DNA of 64,000 nt from Lutispora thermophila DSM 19022 (GTDB lineage: Bacteria; Bacillota; Clostridia; Lutisporales; Lutisporaceae): positions 187,720 through 251,719 of the forward strand of contig NZ_FQZS01000003.1 in assembly GCF_900142105.1 (NCBI RefSeq), given 5' to 3'. The stretch's first letter is position 1; each line of letters starts with the position of its first letter. A model generated the notes under the pieces. It was not told where the DNA came from, ran no database searches, and saw nothing but the letters and a program-made list of their open reading frames with translations. Position numbers and translations under genes: made by a program. Below, piece by piece: positions 19,680 to 27,777 of the stretch.

Positions 19680-20079
19680 CTTAGTTCGGTTATTACTCCC
19701 ATATATTCAATATTTATACTCCCATTCCTGCTTCAATTTGGTTAATGATACCATTATTTTATAATTGCTTTTTCCTCATATTCAATAGATGTATTTTCGT
19801 AATATGTAAAGCAAATTCTTTTTTCAATTTTATTCCCCTTTTTTTAGATTTTGATAGTTGCTACTATAAGTAAATCCGTAAAATTAGAATTTTTATTTCA
19901 TAATTCACAGATATATCTTCCATTCTTTTTTTTGCTATATATACCTAGTCAAACATATCTATGAAACTATATGCTTATTATTTATATTAACTTTGCAGAT
20001 TCAATATTGATTTATTGTCAATTAACCCGTGTTATATATAAAAATATACTAAAGGTCATATAAGCATATTTAGAGGAAA
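19680..20079. other. gene-poor A+T-rich stretch
   Basis: About 400 bases with no intact gene. The only recognisable content is a degenerate copy of a lipoprotein gene at 19750-19845, listed separately. Confidence 0.5.
19750..19845 (-). pseudogene. internally deleted remnant of the 25474-26049 lipoprotein gene
   Basis: Bases 19772-19810 match the 3' end of the lipoprotein gene (25489-25530). Bases 19808-19845 match its 5' end and ribosome binding site (26030-26070). About 500 bases of the middle are missing. This shows that the island has been duplicated and eroded. Confidence 0.65.
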
Positions 20080-20112
20080 GGGACAAGGCAAATTTAAGCA
20101 ATACCCTGTCCC
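20080..20112 (-). terminator. terminator downstream of the 65-residue gene
   Basis: GGGACAAGG and CCCTGTCCC form a hairpin; on the minus strand it is followed by TTTCCTCT. A near copy lies at 22441-22473 behind the decayed copy of the same gene. Confidence 0.65.
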
Positions 20113-20122
20113 ATGTGTTTAA

Positions 20123-20320
20123 TTATTTGGCATCAGTATTTTTATATTCTTTTAGTGATTTTGCAATAATCAATATTGCTAAAGAGTATGCAACAAATCG
20201 TATAATATAATCAGCGAACATAAGAATGTCTGCTCGGCGTAAAGAGAAAGGACCTATGATCATATAAGGTATTAAAGAGATTGCAACAGCACTAATAATA
20301 TCTATAATCAGTTTTTTCAT
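20123..20320 (-). CDS. small two-helix membrane protein
   Basis: A 65-residue protein with two hydrophobic segments (about 5-24 and 35-53) and a charged tail. No family is recognised. AATGGGGC precedes the ATG. It starts 21 nt after the 213-residue exported protein on the same strand and is probably co-transcribed with it. A degenerate copy lies at 22485-22660, which shows the gene belongs to the duplicated cassette. Confidence 0.6.
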   Translation of the reverse strand: MKKLIIDIISAVAISLIPYMIIGPFSLRRADILMFADYIIRFVAYSLAILIIAKSLKEYKNTDAK

Positions 20321-20341
20321 ATTTTAAAGCCCCATTTTCTA

Positions 20342-20983
20342 TTACCATGTAAATCGTTTGGCAACATCTGCTATAGCATACCAGTTGCTTGCATTACTAA
20401 GCTCAAAGTTTATGGTTGCCGAGTCACCTATGCCAATCTTAACGCCGCCGCTAACAGTTGTAGTTCCGTGCTCATAGAAATCGCCATCAATTGAATAATA
20501 GATTGTATTTGCATTTTCAAGATTTGTATAAACACTTCCGCCAAAAGCATAGCTACGGCCTTGATAACTTCTGCTCATATCAACGTTCAGTATTTCTATA
20601 ATTCCGTGAAAGGAACCTCCTTCGCTTGTTCTGCAATAAAATCTCATTGAAGGTTTATATTCTGAAGTTACTGTAAATTGATTTGTAATGGTTCTATAAG
20701 TATCGGCCATTATCTTTATTGGATATCCGTCTTTTGACATAATAGTTGTTATAGGACTTCCTATGATTTTTTGAGCTTCAGCAATAGAAATATTTTTATC
20801 AATTGCCAGTTGTTTTACAATTTCATCATATGTCATTACATCACTTATTACTGTATCAGTGGAAAGATTATTAATATTTATTGTCTGAGGATTTAAAACT
20901 TTGTTAGAAGCATAAGTTGGAGCTATACTGAACATAAAAGTAAAGGCAATTATAAGAGTAATTATAAAAATAAATTTTTTCAT
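20342..20983 (-). CDS. exported protein of unknown function
   Basis: A 213-residue protein with a clear signal peptide (residues about 1-25, ending TYAS). A short helical stretch (DEIVKQLAIDKNISIAEAQ) follows, then a beta-rich C-terminal half with many Gly, Ser and Tyr residues. I do not recognise a family. AGGAGGATG precedes the start. An ECF-type promoter (21174-21206) lies about 190 nt upstream, with a truncated remnant of another exported-protein gene between them. The gene probably belongs to the regulon of the local sigma factor. Confidence 0.72.
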   Translation of the reverse strand: MKKFIFIITLIIAFTFMFSIAPTYASNKVLNPQTININNLSTDTVISDVMTYDEIVKQLAIDKNISIAEAQKIIGSPITTIMSKDGYPIKIMADTYRTITNQFTVTSEYKPSMRFYCRTSEGGSFHGIIEILNVDMSRSYQGRSYAFGGSVYTNLENANTIYYSIDGDFYEHGTTTVSGGVKIGIGDSATINFELSNASNWYAIADVAKRFTW

Positions 20984-21084
20984 TTTTTCATCCTCCTATA
21001 TATTATTTTCATAAGTTTCATAGCTTTTATCATATCAGAAAACCAACGGACTCACCCCCTTCCATAAAAGTAGTCTTCTTCAGC

Positions 21085-21165
21085 TTAATAATATACTTCG
21101 CTGCTAATTACGGTTTGGGTTTCCCAGTCGCTGCCACTATAGGCAGCAATGTTTAATTCATTTGT
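21085..21165 (-). pseudogene. truncated remnant of the 147-residue exported-protein gene
   Basis: Reading on the minus strand, bases 21147-21085 still encode AYSGSD-ETQTVISSEV-Y and a stop codon, matching the end of the intact gene at 23402-23845. The signal peptide and middle are deleted, and the sequence joins directly to leader DNA below an ECF-type promoter. The downstream spacer (21035-21080) also matches 23345-23400. Confidence 0.75.
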
Positions 21166-21173
21166 ATTCTACT

Positions 21174-21206
21174 TATATAACGAAATGAAGAAAGTATTTT
21201 GGGACA
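21174..21206 (-). promoter_or_regulatory. ECF-type promoter copy 1
   Basis: On the minus strand TGTCCC and CGTTATATA are separated by exactly 18 nt. It faces the truncated 147-residue gene and then the 213-residue exported protein. The same two boxes and spacing occur in four other places in the island. Confidence 0.8.
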
Positions 21207-21211
21207 CTTAT

Positions 21212-21557
21212 TTTACGCTATTTATTAAATATATAAACTTAATACAATTTTACCACATTTTTCTCCTAAATTGCTTGTATTCAAATATTAAATGTTCAAA
21301 ATGTAAAATAATATAATTTTATGATAAGAATGATGAGGTGGGAATGACAGATATTGAAAATGCTGTATAATAAATAGAAGAGACAGATACCGTTAACCAA
21401 CCAGACCTGTTCCAAAGGCTTTAAGGATATTTCTCATTTTGCCCATTATGTTTAAGCCATTATCCATAAGGAGTATTCATTATTTCACTTTCCATGCCTT
21501 TTTAACTTCATTCCATTATTATTATATCTTCATATTCGATATGTGAATTTTGTTATA
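21212..21557 (-). repeat. duplicated cassette segment, copy A
   Basis: This segment matches 25186-25512, the DNA between the lipoprotein gene tail and the sigma-factor gene, at roughly 80 percent by eye. Shared text includes GTTCAAAATGTAAAATAATATAATTTTATGA, seen in pieces, and the GGTTAACCAACC hairpin. Here it joins directly to an ECF promoter, so the sigma and anti-sigma genes have been lost from this copy. Confidence 0.8.
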
Positions 21558-22268
21558 GTCTTAAGTAGTGGTGTAAATTTCATGGAATATACTTGACAAA
21601 AGTAACCATGATATGATTTCTACTTTATTAAGAAAACCAAATCAATAAAGTAAGGAGGTCATACCATGGTTACTAATAATAGAATGGCACCTTTAGAACA
21701 ACTTAGCAAGTATGTTGTTGAAAGAGATAAGGATTTTTTGAAAGAAGCATTAACATTACTTATTAATGCCTTAATGGATGCAGAAGTTACCTCTATAATT
21801 GGTACTGAAAAATATGAACGAAACGGAAATCGTAATAATTATCGAAATGGATATGGCCAAAGAGAATGGGATACTCGTGTTGGTGCATTACAGTTAAGCA
21901 TTCCCAATTTAAGGCATGAAAGTTATTTTTCGAGTCTTTTGGAGCCAAGAAAAATGTCAGAAAAGCTTTGTAAAATGTTGTCTAAGAGGCTTACATTCAT
22001 GGAGTAAGTACCAGAAAAGTGGACGAGTTGGTAGAAGCTCTTGAGTTGTATGCATATTCCCAAATCGCCAAACAGTTATTCGACTTGTAGGAGCAATGCT
22101 TATAGAACATGATGACGAATGGAAAGTAAGATGGCGTTATTTCAGTTTAGAATCTATGGCAAAGCTAATACCAAAAAAAGAGTTTACATTGACATCGGTT
22201 GCTTTATTACATAAATAATGGAAGAAAATAATAAAGTAGAAATCAATTTACACAACTTGACAAGACAC
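21558..22268 (+). mobile_element. degenerate IS256-family insertion sequence
   Basis: About 710 bp, roughly half the usual IS256 length. Imperfect terminal inverted repeats are visible: GTCTTAAGTAGTGGTGTAAATT at the left end and the complement of AATTTACACAACTTGACAAGAC at the right end. The transposase inside is deleted and frameshifted. It is inserted inside cassette copy A, cutting the remnant of the lipoprotein gene. Confidence 0.82.
21666..22218 (+). pseudogene. IS256-family transposase, deleted and frameshifted
   Basis: The first 105 codons encode a typical IS256 N-terminus (NGYGQREWDTRVGALQLSIPNLR, seen in pieces). A frameshift near 21985 moves the expected AYIHGVSTRKVDELV into another frame. 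A deletion of about 650 bases then removes the DDE core, and the C-terminal region [14 protein letters not shown] to ALLHK is found at 22060-22218. It cannot encode an active transposase. Confidence 0.88.
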
Positions 22269-22440
22269 TATCGACTTGAAAGACTACTATTTACTACAGT
22301 GACAATAAATAATCATAACAACATGTAAGTATTATATTATAAATGCATTAGGATTAAATTAACCATGTATCATATTCATCATTAAAAACACAGTAAATAT
22401 TGGACAAATTAAAAACCATATAAGCATGTTGAGAGGGAAA
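22269..22440. other. non-coding stretch after the IS remnant
   Basis: No gene or clear signal is seen between the IS256 remnant and the terminator copy. Confidence 0.4.
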
Positions 22441-22473
22441 GGGACAAGGCAAATTCAAGCAATGCCCTGTCCC
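22441..22473 (-). terminator. copy of the GGGACAAGG terminator hairpin
   Basis: GGGACAAGG and GCCCTGTCCC form a hairpin nearly identical to the one at 20080-20112. Confidence 0.6.
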
Positions 22474-22484
22474 ATGTGTTTAAT

Positions 22485-22660
22485 TATTTCGAATTAGTGT
22501 TTTTATAATTTTAAGTTGATTTTGTAATAAGCAAAATTACTTAAGGGCATGAAAACAAGTCATATAGTATAGTCAGTGAGCCAAAAAAGTCTACAAGGCA
22601 TAGAGAGAAATGATTTTTGTCATATAAGATATTTAAGAGTTTTTAAAATAATGTTATTAT
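22485..22660 (-). pseudogene. decayed copy of the 65-residue membrane-protein gene
   Basis: The DNA aligns along its length with 20118-20290, including the region just before the terminator. Many substitutions and indels break the frame. It confirms that cassette copies A and B once carried the same distal gene. Confidence 0.65.
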
Positions 22661-22899
22661 TAATATCCATGTTTATCACAATATGTTATATAGGCACCCA
22701 TTACTCTTCCACAGCAACAAAAATAGAATCCATTTTCACAGCCACAATCTTTTACATCATCAGGGGATTTATAGCATCTTCTATGGCTTGTACCATCATG
22801 ACATGTGTGGGGGATGTACATCAAATCATTATTTGTATTAGTTAAAAATTTATATTCACTCAATGTTTCAAATAGGCTAATATTGTTTTTTTTCATCAT
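22660..22899 (-). CDS. cysteine-rich domain protein, probably a severed second domain
   Basis: A 79-residue frame whose last 50 residues repeat the cysteine pattern of the upstream gene: C-x8-C, then CGC, CCCG, C and KH. It has no signal peptide and no ribosome binding site, and it overlaps the preceding gene by 23 nt at an A8 tract. Removing one A from that tract would fuse the two frames into one secreted protein of about 200 residues with two cysteine-rich domains. It is therefore more likely the second half of a frameshifted gene than an independent one, although translational coupling is possible. Confidence 0.5.
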   Translation of the reverse strand: MMKKNNISLFETLSEYKFLTNTNNDLMYIPHTCHDGTSHRRCYKSPDDVKDCGCENGFYFCCCGRVMGAYITYCDKHGY

Positions 22900-23263
22900 T
22901 ATAGGGGAATTGATGTTTGCTACATAAATAATAATCAGTATTCATTTTCTTACCACAGCAGCAATAATTAGTTATAACTTTACAGCCGCAACTTTTTGTA
23001 TATGTTGCTACATCGCAGTTCCTATGGTCAGAAGTTCCATGACACGGATGGCTAGAGTTGGCATAAGCATTACTAGCTGATATATCTTTTGATCTTTGAG
23101 CATCAAAATACTTTTCTGTTTCGTGAAGTTCTTCAAGAAGCTTATCAAAATCATTTAAGATGCTAGTATTATTGTGGTCAATTAATGCATAAGCATCTAT
23201 AGTAGAAACAAATACAAAAGTGAATATTAATAAAAGATAAACTATTTTTTTCACTGATTTCAT
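22877..23263 (-). CDS. exported cysteine-rich protein
   Basis: A 128-residue protein with a signal peptide (about residues 1-26, ending DAYA). A helical segment (about 35-70) and a compact cysteine/histidine domain follow, with HPCHGTSDHRNC, CGC, CCCGKK and CSKHQ. Eight cysteines with nearby His could bind zinc or form disulfides. I do not recognise the family. AAGGAGG precedes the ATG. It lies 138 nt after the 147-residue gene and probably shares promoter copy 2. An A8 run near its end appears to split off a second domain encoded by the next frame. Confidence 0.72.
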   Translation of the reverse strand: MKSVKKIVYLLLIFTFVFVSTIDAYALIDHNNTSILNDFDKLLEELHETEKYFDAQRSKDISASNAYANSSHPCHGTSDHRNCDVATYTKSCGCKVITNYCCCGKKMNTDYYLCSKHQFPYNDEKKQY

Positions 23264-23401
23264 GATAATTTACCTCCTTATTAAACATTGTTCTTTGTAT
23301 TAATATTAATTATATCAATCTTTGTTATATCTTGATTTATTTAATTTTTATATCTAAACCAATGGACTCACCCCTCTCCATAAAAGCAGCCTTCGGCAGC
23401 A

Positions 23402-23845
23402 TTAATAATCTACTTCGCTGCTTATTACGGTTTGGGTTTCTGAGTCGCTGCCGCTATAGGCAGTGACATCTGCAACTACTCGATATGAATATCCCTTTGG
23501 GACTGTCGTTGATTTGGAGAGTGTAAGCCTATAGCTGCTGCTTGACTGATACCAGCTGTTTATGACTACCCAATCTCCATTTTTATATTGCTGCAATTCT
23601 GCTTCAATAGATACTTTTGTGACTATGCCGCTGTATCCCTCTACATAGCATTTAACCTGAGCCTGTCCTGTTGAAGTAATATTTAATTTGCTTTGAGACT
23701 CATAAATATAAACCATTTGAGGCGTTATGATGATATTGCCCTGATGAGGGTGATCATTGCGACCTGCATCTGCATAGGCAATGCCGGAAGAACATAAGAG
23801 CAAAGCTGTACACAGGATTACTGTTATTAATTTTTTTAAGTACAT
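23402..23845 (-). CDS. exported beta-rich protein of unknown function
   Basis: A 147-residue protein with a signal peptide (about 1-26, ending AYAD). The mature part is Ser/Thr/Tyr-rich with alternating hydrophobic residues (VSIEAELQQYKNGDWVVINSW), typical of a beta sandwich. It may belong to one of the small Firmicutes secreted DUF families, but I am not certain. GAAGGAGGT lies 7 nt before the ATG. ECF-type promoter copy 2 stands only 30 nt upstream, so it is the clearest direct target of the sigma factor encoded just behind it. Confidence 0.75.
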   Translation of the reverse strand: MYLKKLITVILCTALLLCSSGIAYADAGRNDHPHQGNIIITPQMVYIYESQSKLNITSTGQAQVKCYVEGYSGIVTKVSIEAELQQYKNGDWVVINSWYQSSSSYRLTLSKSTTVPKGYSYRVVADVTAYSGSDSETQTVISSEVDY

Positions 23846-23874
23846 ATAAATACCTCCTTCATTTGTCTTCTACT

Positions 23875-23907
23875 TATATAACGAAATGAAGGAGGGGTTT
23901 TGGGACA
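23875..23907 (-). promoter_or_regulatory. ECF-type promoter copy 2
   Basis: TGTCCC-N18-CGTTATATA on the minus strand, between the anti-sigma gene and the 147-residue exported protein. Confidence 0.85.
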
Positions 23908-23932
23908 CTTGTTAAAAAAATTTTTTGATTTA

Positions 23933-24613
23933 TTATTTTACACTTTCCGCCATTTTTATTAGTTCATCTTTTTCTATGGCGTCAGATGAAAGATTAAAAA
24001 GATATTCGTCTTTAAACCACATGATGCCATTTCTTCCTTTGTTTGATACATAATAGGCTTCATAGCCTTTTATCCACATCTTTTCCATGGTGGTTCCCTC
24101 TGTATCTATGATTATTTTATCGTTTGTAATATATATCTGTTTAAATATTATTTCTTGTCCTTCCTTATTGCTATAAATAATATGAATATCAGTGAAGTAA
24201 TCCTCAACGCTTGTTTTCTTAAAGCCTTCGGGTATATATTCCGGCTCTGCCGGTACCATAGTTATATCCTCCGGCTGTTTATCATGCTGGAATGAGAAGG
24301 AGGTCAGTTTTTGATATATTTCTATGATGACGTTGAAGAACTTCGTTCTCAATGCTTCCACGCTGGCTATGGTTGTTAAGGTTACAAGGCATATGAGGAG
24401 TATTATGATTGCAATGCGCCTTGTTTTATAGATAAGTCCCCTTACAAGAAAATTGCTCTTCTCCATTGCTATAAGGTTCTTCATCCTGCGGTCAAAGCTT
24501 TTAGAGAAGGTATGTCCGATTTCTTCCTCAGGGGGTATCTGTTCAAGCTGAAGTTTCTCTGCTTTTGGTACCAATTCATAAAGCATGACATCTGTTATTT
24601 CAATATTATTCAT
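23933..24613 (-). CDS. anti-sigma factor, DUF4367-type, membrane-anchored
   Basis: A 226-residue single-pass membrane protein. The cytoplasmic N-terminus (about 1-85) contains HTFSKSFDRRMKNLI, a pattern seen in Firmicutes anti-sigma proteins next to ECF genes. One transmembrane helix covers about residues 87-106 (IAIIILLICLVTL). The extracytoplasmic part has the DUF4367-like pattern EPEYIPEGFKKTSVEDY followed by paired beta strands. It overlaps the sigma gene by 8 nt, so the two products are coupled. It should hold the sigma factor inactive until an envelope signal is sensed. Confidence 0.85.
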   Translation of the reverse strand: MNNIEITDVMLYELVPKAEKLQLEQIPPEEEIGHTFSKSFDRRMKNLIAMEKSNFLVRGLIYKTRRIAIIILLICLVTLTTIASVEALRTKFFNVIIEIYQKLTSFSFQHDKQPEDITMVPAEPEYIPEGFKKTSVEDYFTDIHIIYSNKEGQEIIFKQIYITNDKIIIDTEGTTMEKMWIKGYEAYYVSNKGRNGIMWFKDEYLFNLSSDAIEKDELIKMAESVK

Positions 24614-25163
24614 GCATATCTATCCTCATTTCTTCCAGAATATTAGCAAGCTTTTTCTTACCTCTGGTTATGCGTTTTCGCACATTTTCCTCTGATATGG
24701 ACAGTATCTTTGCAATTTCTTTGTCCGTATATCCGTGGCTATATTTGAGCTTTATCACAGTAGAATAGTTTATAGGGAGCATTGCAATAGCCTCAGCAAT
24801 TGAACTATTGCCAATCTCTTCAAGGCTTTTGTCTCCTTCTGCAGCCATCTCACCTATACCTGATATGACTTCATCAAATGGGATGGCATATTGCCTTTTT
24901 CTTTTCCTGTATATATCTATCGCCATCCTTTCAACTATTATAACGACGAAGCCTTTGGTTTTGGGACACTTGATATCATTTATTTTATCTAAATTTTCTA
25001 TAATTCTTAAAAATGCCTGATGAACAGCATCCTCTGCCAAATGCTCATCCTTTAATATGCTGTTTGCTACATAATACATTGTTTGCCTGTAATTCATATA
25101 AATCTGCTCAAACTTAGATTTATCCTCAGAGCTTTCAATGATAGACAGATATATATAAAGCAT
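24606..25163 (-). CDS. ECF-type RNA polymerase sigma factor
   Basis: A 185-residue sigma-70 family factor with only regions 2 and 4. Region 2 contains FEQIYMNYRQTMYYVANSIL and DAVHQAFLRIIENLDKI. Region 4 contains INYSTVIKLKYSHGYTDKEIA and ISEENVRKRITRGKKKL, the promoter -35 reader. ATG 25163 follows GAAGGGG; the upstream TTG precedes that site. The anti-sigma gene overlaps its end. Five matching promoters within 10 kb suggest a local regulon. The coding sequence also contains a promoter-like TGTCCC-N17-CGTTATAAT (24937-24968) pointing at the anti-sigma gene. Confidence 0.9.
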   Translation of the reverse strand: MLYIYLSIIESSEDKSKFEQIYMNYRQTMYYVANSILKDEHLAEDAVHQAFLRIIENLDKINDIKCPKTKGFVVIIVERMAIDIYRKRKRQYAIPFDEVISGIGEMAAEGDKSLEEIGNSSIAEAIAMLPINYSTVIKLKYSHGYTDKEIAKILSISEENVRKRITRGKKKLANILEEMRIDMHE

Positions 25164-25185
25164 AAGAAACCCCTTCAGCCTCAAT

Positions 25186-25512
25186 ATTTATTAAATATGT
25201 AAACTTTAATACAATTCTACCACATTTTTCTTCTAAATTGTTTGTATTCAGATATTAAATGTTCAAAATGTAAAATAATATAATTTTATGACAAGAATGT
25301 TGAAGTGAGAATGACATATATTGAAAAGGCTATATAATAAATAGAAGGGACAGGTATGGTTAACCAACCGAACCTGTCCAAGAGGCTGTAAGGATACTTC
25401 TTATTTTGCCCATTATGTTTAAGCCTTATAGATAAGGAGGATATATTATATTATTTTCTATGCCCTCTTAACTTTATTCCATTATCATTATATCTTCATA
25501 TTCGATGGGTGA
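25186..25512 (-). repeat. duplicated cassette segment, copy B (with intact sigma gene)
   Basis: This segment matches 21212-21557 and, more weakly, 30425-30550. In this copy it leads into the intact sigma and anti-sigma genes, so it shows the ancestral arrangement. Confidence 0.78.
25348..25379 (-). terminator. hairpin after the 191-residue lipoprotein gene
   Basis: GGACAGGT pairs with ACCTGTCC around a loop that contains GGTTAACC. A modest T-rich tail follows on the minus strand. Confidence 0.5.
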
Positions 25513-26049
25513 GTTTTCATAATTAGTAAATGTGTTTATTATATTTTTATAGTTTTCCTTTTTGGGCCCATCTGTAATAACGTAGTATTCTCTTAGTTGA
25601 AACAATTTCCACTCATTTTCTTCCTTTTTGAAAATGTACATCTTATATAAGCTGTTGTAGCTATTATCAATGGGTAGCTTAAGAAAAACGCTTTTGCTGC
25701 TATCCTCTAAGCCTGTATAGACTTTGGATATCTGATATTTGATGGGTTTTTCTATTGATAATGCAAATAATCCATTGTTGTTTTTTATATTATCTATTTT
25801 TTCTATATATGATTGGCTGAAGTTTGGGTGGAGTATTTCCTTGACTTCTTCTTTATACTTATCAACCTCTAAATTCTTGAGCTGCACTAATACCAAGTTT
25901 TTTTCATTTTGAATTACTGTTTGAATGATTTTATCATTTTCAGTCATTGATGTTTTAACTTCAGAACAAGCCAATATGAGCAAAGATAGAGATGTCATTA
26001 GTAAAATCAATATTATTACCTTCGTAAGAGAAGCAAACTCTTTTTTCAA
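25474..26049 (-). CDS. lipoprotein of unknown function
   Basis: A 191-residue lipoprotein. The signal sequence ends in the lipobox LILAC with the cysteine near residue 28. The mature part looks like a small alpha/beta fold of the NTF2 or DUF4878 kind (VLVQLKNLEVDKYKE, then WKLFQLREYYV), but I cannot name the family. The start is TTG 26049 with AAAGGGG 9 nt upstream. Two decayed copies of this gene are present (19750-19845 and the edge of 21490-21557), so it belongs to the duplicated cassette. Confidence 0.68.
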   Translation of the reverse strand: MKKEFASLTKVIILILLMTSLSLLILACSEVKTSMTENDKIIQTVIQNEKNLVLVQLKNLEVDKYKEEVKEILHPNFSQSYIEKIDNIKNNNGLFALSIEKPIKYQISKVYTGLEDSSKSVFLKLPIDNSYNSLYKMYIFKKEENEWKLFQLREYYVITDGPKKENYKNIINTFTNYENSPIEYEDIMIME

Positions 26050-26108
26050 TCTTATTCCCCTTTCATTAAGTTATTGTAACAAAGAAAGCAGTTGCCATTT
26101 ATTATTAA

Positions 26109-26645
26109 TTACATGTAAAGGGTATCTTTCAGCTTTTCAAAAATTTCATTTTCTTCAATGCTCAGCTTATTGGGATGCTTCATCAGTGTACCTAAAGTTA
26201 CATTATATCCTTGTCCCGGTTTCAATACTTCCTTAGAGGAATCTAAATCCCCTGCAGTTGTATCACCCCAGATAATAGAGGATGTCATTTCATTAGGTAT
26301 GTAGAATTTGAAACCTACTTGAACATCTTCTGTTGTAATGTTTTTTAAATAGACATTGTATAATAAATTACAGAAGTCATTATCAATTACTTTCTGGTTC
26401 ATGTGAGTTTTATTAAAAATTACTTGGCTTTCTCTTATTTCTACTGATAGATATTGCTTGTAATCTATCTCTGACTTATTTTCATTAATACAGGCTATTA
26501 TATCATGAACAGTGGTTTGCCATCCTGAATACTTGGGACTGAAAAACAATATCAATAATAATATTATTGCTGTCATGGCTGCTACTGTAAGCATATCCTT
26601 AAAGTCGTAATTTTTAACATCATAATTCACAGATCCATTCTCCAT
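26109..26645 (-). CDS. single-pass membrane protein of unknown function
   Basis: A 178-residue protein with a short cytoplasmic N-terminus, one transmembrane helix (about 17-36) and an external domain. The domain has alternating strands (YNVYLKNITTEDVQVGFKFYIP) that suggest an immunoglobulin-like or DUF4352-like fold. No family is assigned. The ATG at 26645 has no good binding site. A GTG at 26630 has GGAG 9 nt upstream and may be the real start. A 17-bp hairpin separates it from the upstream penicillin-binding-protein-like gene. Confidence 0.6.
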   Translation of the reverse strand: MENGSVNYDVKNYDFKDMLTVAAMTAIILLLILFFSPKYSGWQTTVHDIIACINENKSEIDYKQYLSVEIRESQVIFNKTHMNQKVIDNDFCNLLYNVYLKNITTEDVQVGFKFYIPNEMTSSIIWGDTTAGDLDSSKEVLKPGQGYNVTLGTLMKHPNKLSIEENEIFEKLKDTLYM

Positions 26646-26662
26646 TCATATCATAAATATAT

Positions 26663-26709
26663 ACCAGACAAACATGGTAATTATAGCTTTAATACCGTGT
26701 TTGTCTGGT
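26663..26709 (-). terminator. long hairpin after the PBP-like gene
   Basis: ACCAGACAAACATGGTA pairs with TACCGTGTTTGTCTGGT (17 bp, one G-U). On the minus strand it lies 30 nt after the PBP-like stop, with only a weak T-rich tail. Confidence 0.65.
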
Positions 26710-26738
26710 TATCATAAAGGGCTAATTACAGTGAATGC

Positions 26739-27746
26739 TTAATTGGAGTCATTAGGATTATCTTCAAGGCATTTTAGCATAATATTTCTCATGGTTTCTT
26801 CTGCTAAGTCTTTATCTTTAAATTCTACATTCATAACAATGACACCAACTATTTTAGGATCATCTTCTATGTTAGTTGCAACATATGAGGTAATATATTT
26901 TTTATCTGATGTCATATCACTAACCCCACCAATTCCGCTTATTTTACCGTCAATAGATATATCCTTCAGAGCAGACACAATGGCATTGGTTACATCTTTT
27001 GATGCAACTTGCTTTAAGGCAAGTTGTTTATTATTATTAATTTTAATCTTTACTATATTCTTTAAGCTTTCATCAACAAAGGGTTTGTACAATGTTCCTT
27101 CATTCAATAAAGCAGATATAGAAGAAGCTGTCTGTAATGGTGTAATAGTAAATCCTTTACCTATAGAGGCAGCAGCAAGATTTAGATTATTTAATTCTAT
27201 ACCAGAATCATGGTTTCTTAGCCCAAATAGCTCCAAGTTTTCGTAGAATTTTTCTTTTCCAATTTTTAATGCTGCTTCTATTGCTGCAATATTACATTTA
27301 GATTCGATTCCCTGTAATAAGGTCTGTTTTCCATGTCCTTTAAAGTTCCAGCAATAAAATATTTTCCCGTCAACATTTAGACGCCCTTTACAATCATACA
27401 TATCTTTAGGTTTAACGGAGTTTTCTTTTAGAGACATTGCAAATGTTAATATTTTAAATATTGAACCCGGCTCAAACTCCTTATAAACGTCACCATAACC
27501 AGCTAAGATTTCACCAGTATTTATATCCATAAAGAGTATGGACTCAATAGAGTCTTTTGGTATAAGTTCAACTTCATTATCAACAATAGCTTGATATTTA
27601 CTTTTACTTTCTAAATCGTAATTTATTATACTAGATTCTGTATCTGCATTAGTGATGGATGTAGCATATGTAAAGCCGATAACTGCGGAAATAATGGCAA
27701 TGCTTATACTACACCATATAAATATTTTGTTTCTTTTAATAAGCAT
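26739..27746 (-). CDS. penicillin-binding transpeptidase homologue with degenerate active site
   Basis: A 335-residue protein with an N-terminal membrane anchor (about 8-28) and a transpeptidase-fold domain, but no room for the usual PBP dimerisation domain. The nucleophile motif SIFK is present in EPGSIFKILT. The SxN position reads KCN in ESKCNIAAIE, so its Ser is lost. The KTG position reads IGG in GKISGIGGVSD, so the Lys is lost. Later strands (YITSYVATNIEDDPKIVGVIVMN, in pieces) align normally. It probably cannot cross-link peptidoglycan. A sensing, scaffolding or acylation-only role is possible. It follows the SH3 gene by 31 nt and shares promoter copy 3. Confidence 0.82.
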   Translation of the reverse strand: MLIKRNKIFIWCSISIAIISAVIGFTYATSITNADTESSIINYDLESKSKYQAIVDNEVELIPKDSIESILFMDINTGEILAGYGDVYKEFEPGSIFKILTFAMSLKENSVKPKDMYDCKGRLNVDGKIFYCWNFKGHGKQTLLQGIESKCNIAAIEAALKIGKEKFYENLELFGLRNHDSGIELNNLNLAAASIGKGFTITPLQTASSISALLNEGTLYKPFVDESLKNIVKIKINNNKQLALKQVASKDVTNAIVSALKDISIDGKISGIGGVSDMTSDKKYITSYVATNIEDDPKIVGVIVMNVEFKDKDLAEETMRNIMLKCLEDNPNDSN

Positions 27747-27777
27747 ATATGACCTACCCTCTCTTAACTGTTATTAA

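Noticed and set aside
22576-22845. 89-codon plus-strand frame opposite the cysteine-rich gene
   Set aside because: It is antisense to the cysteine-rich domain, whose Cys/His pattern is matched by the neighbouring gene, and it lacks a binding site.
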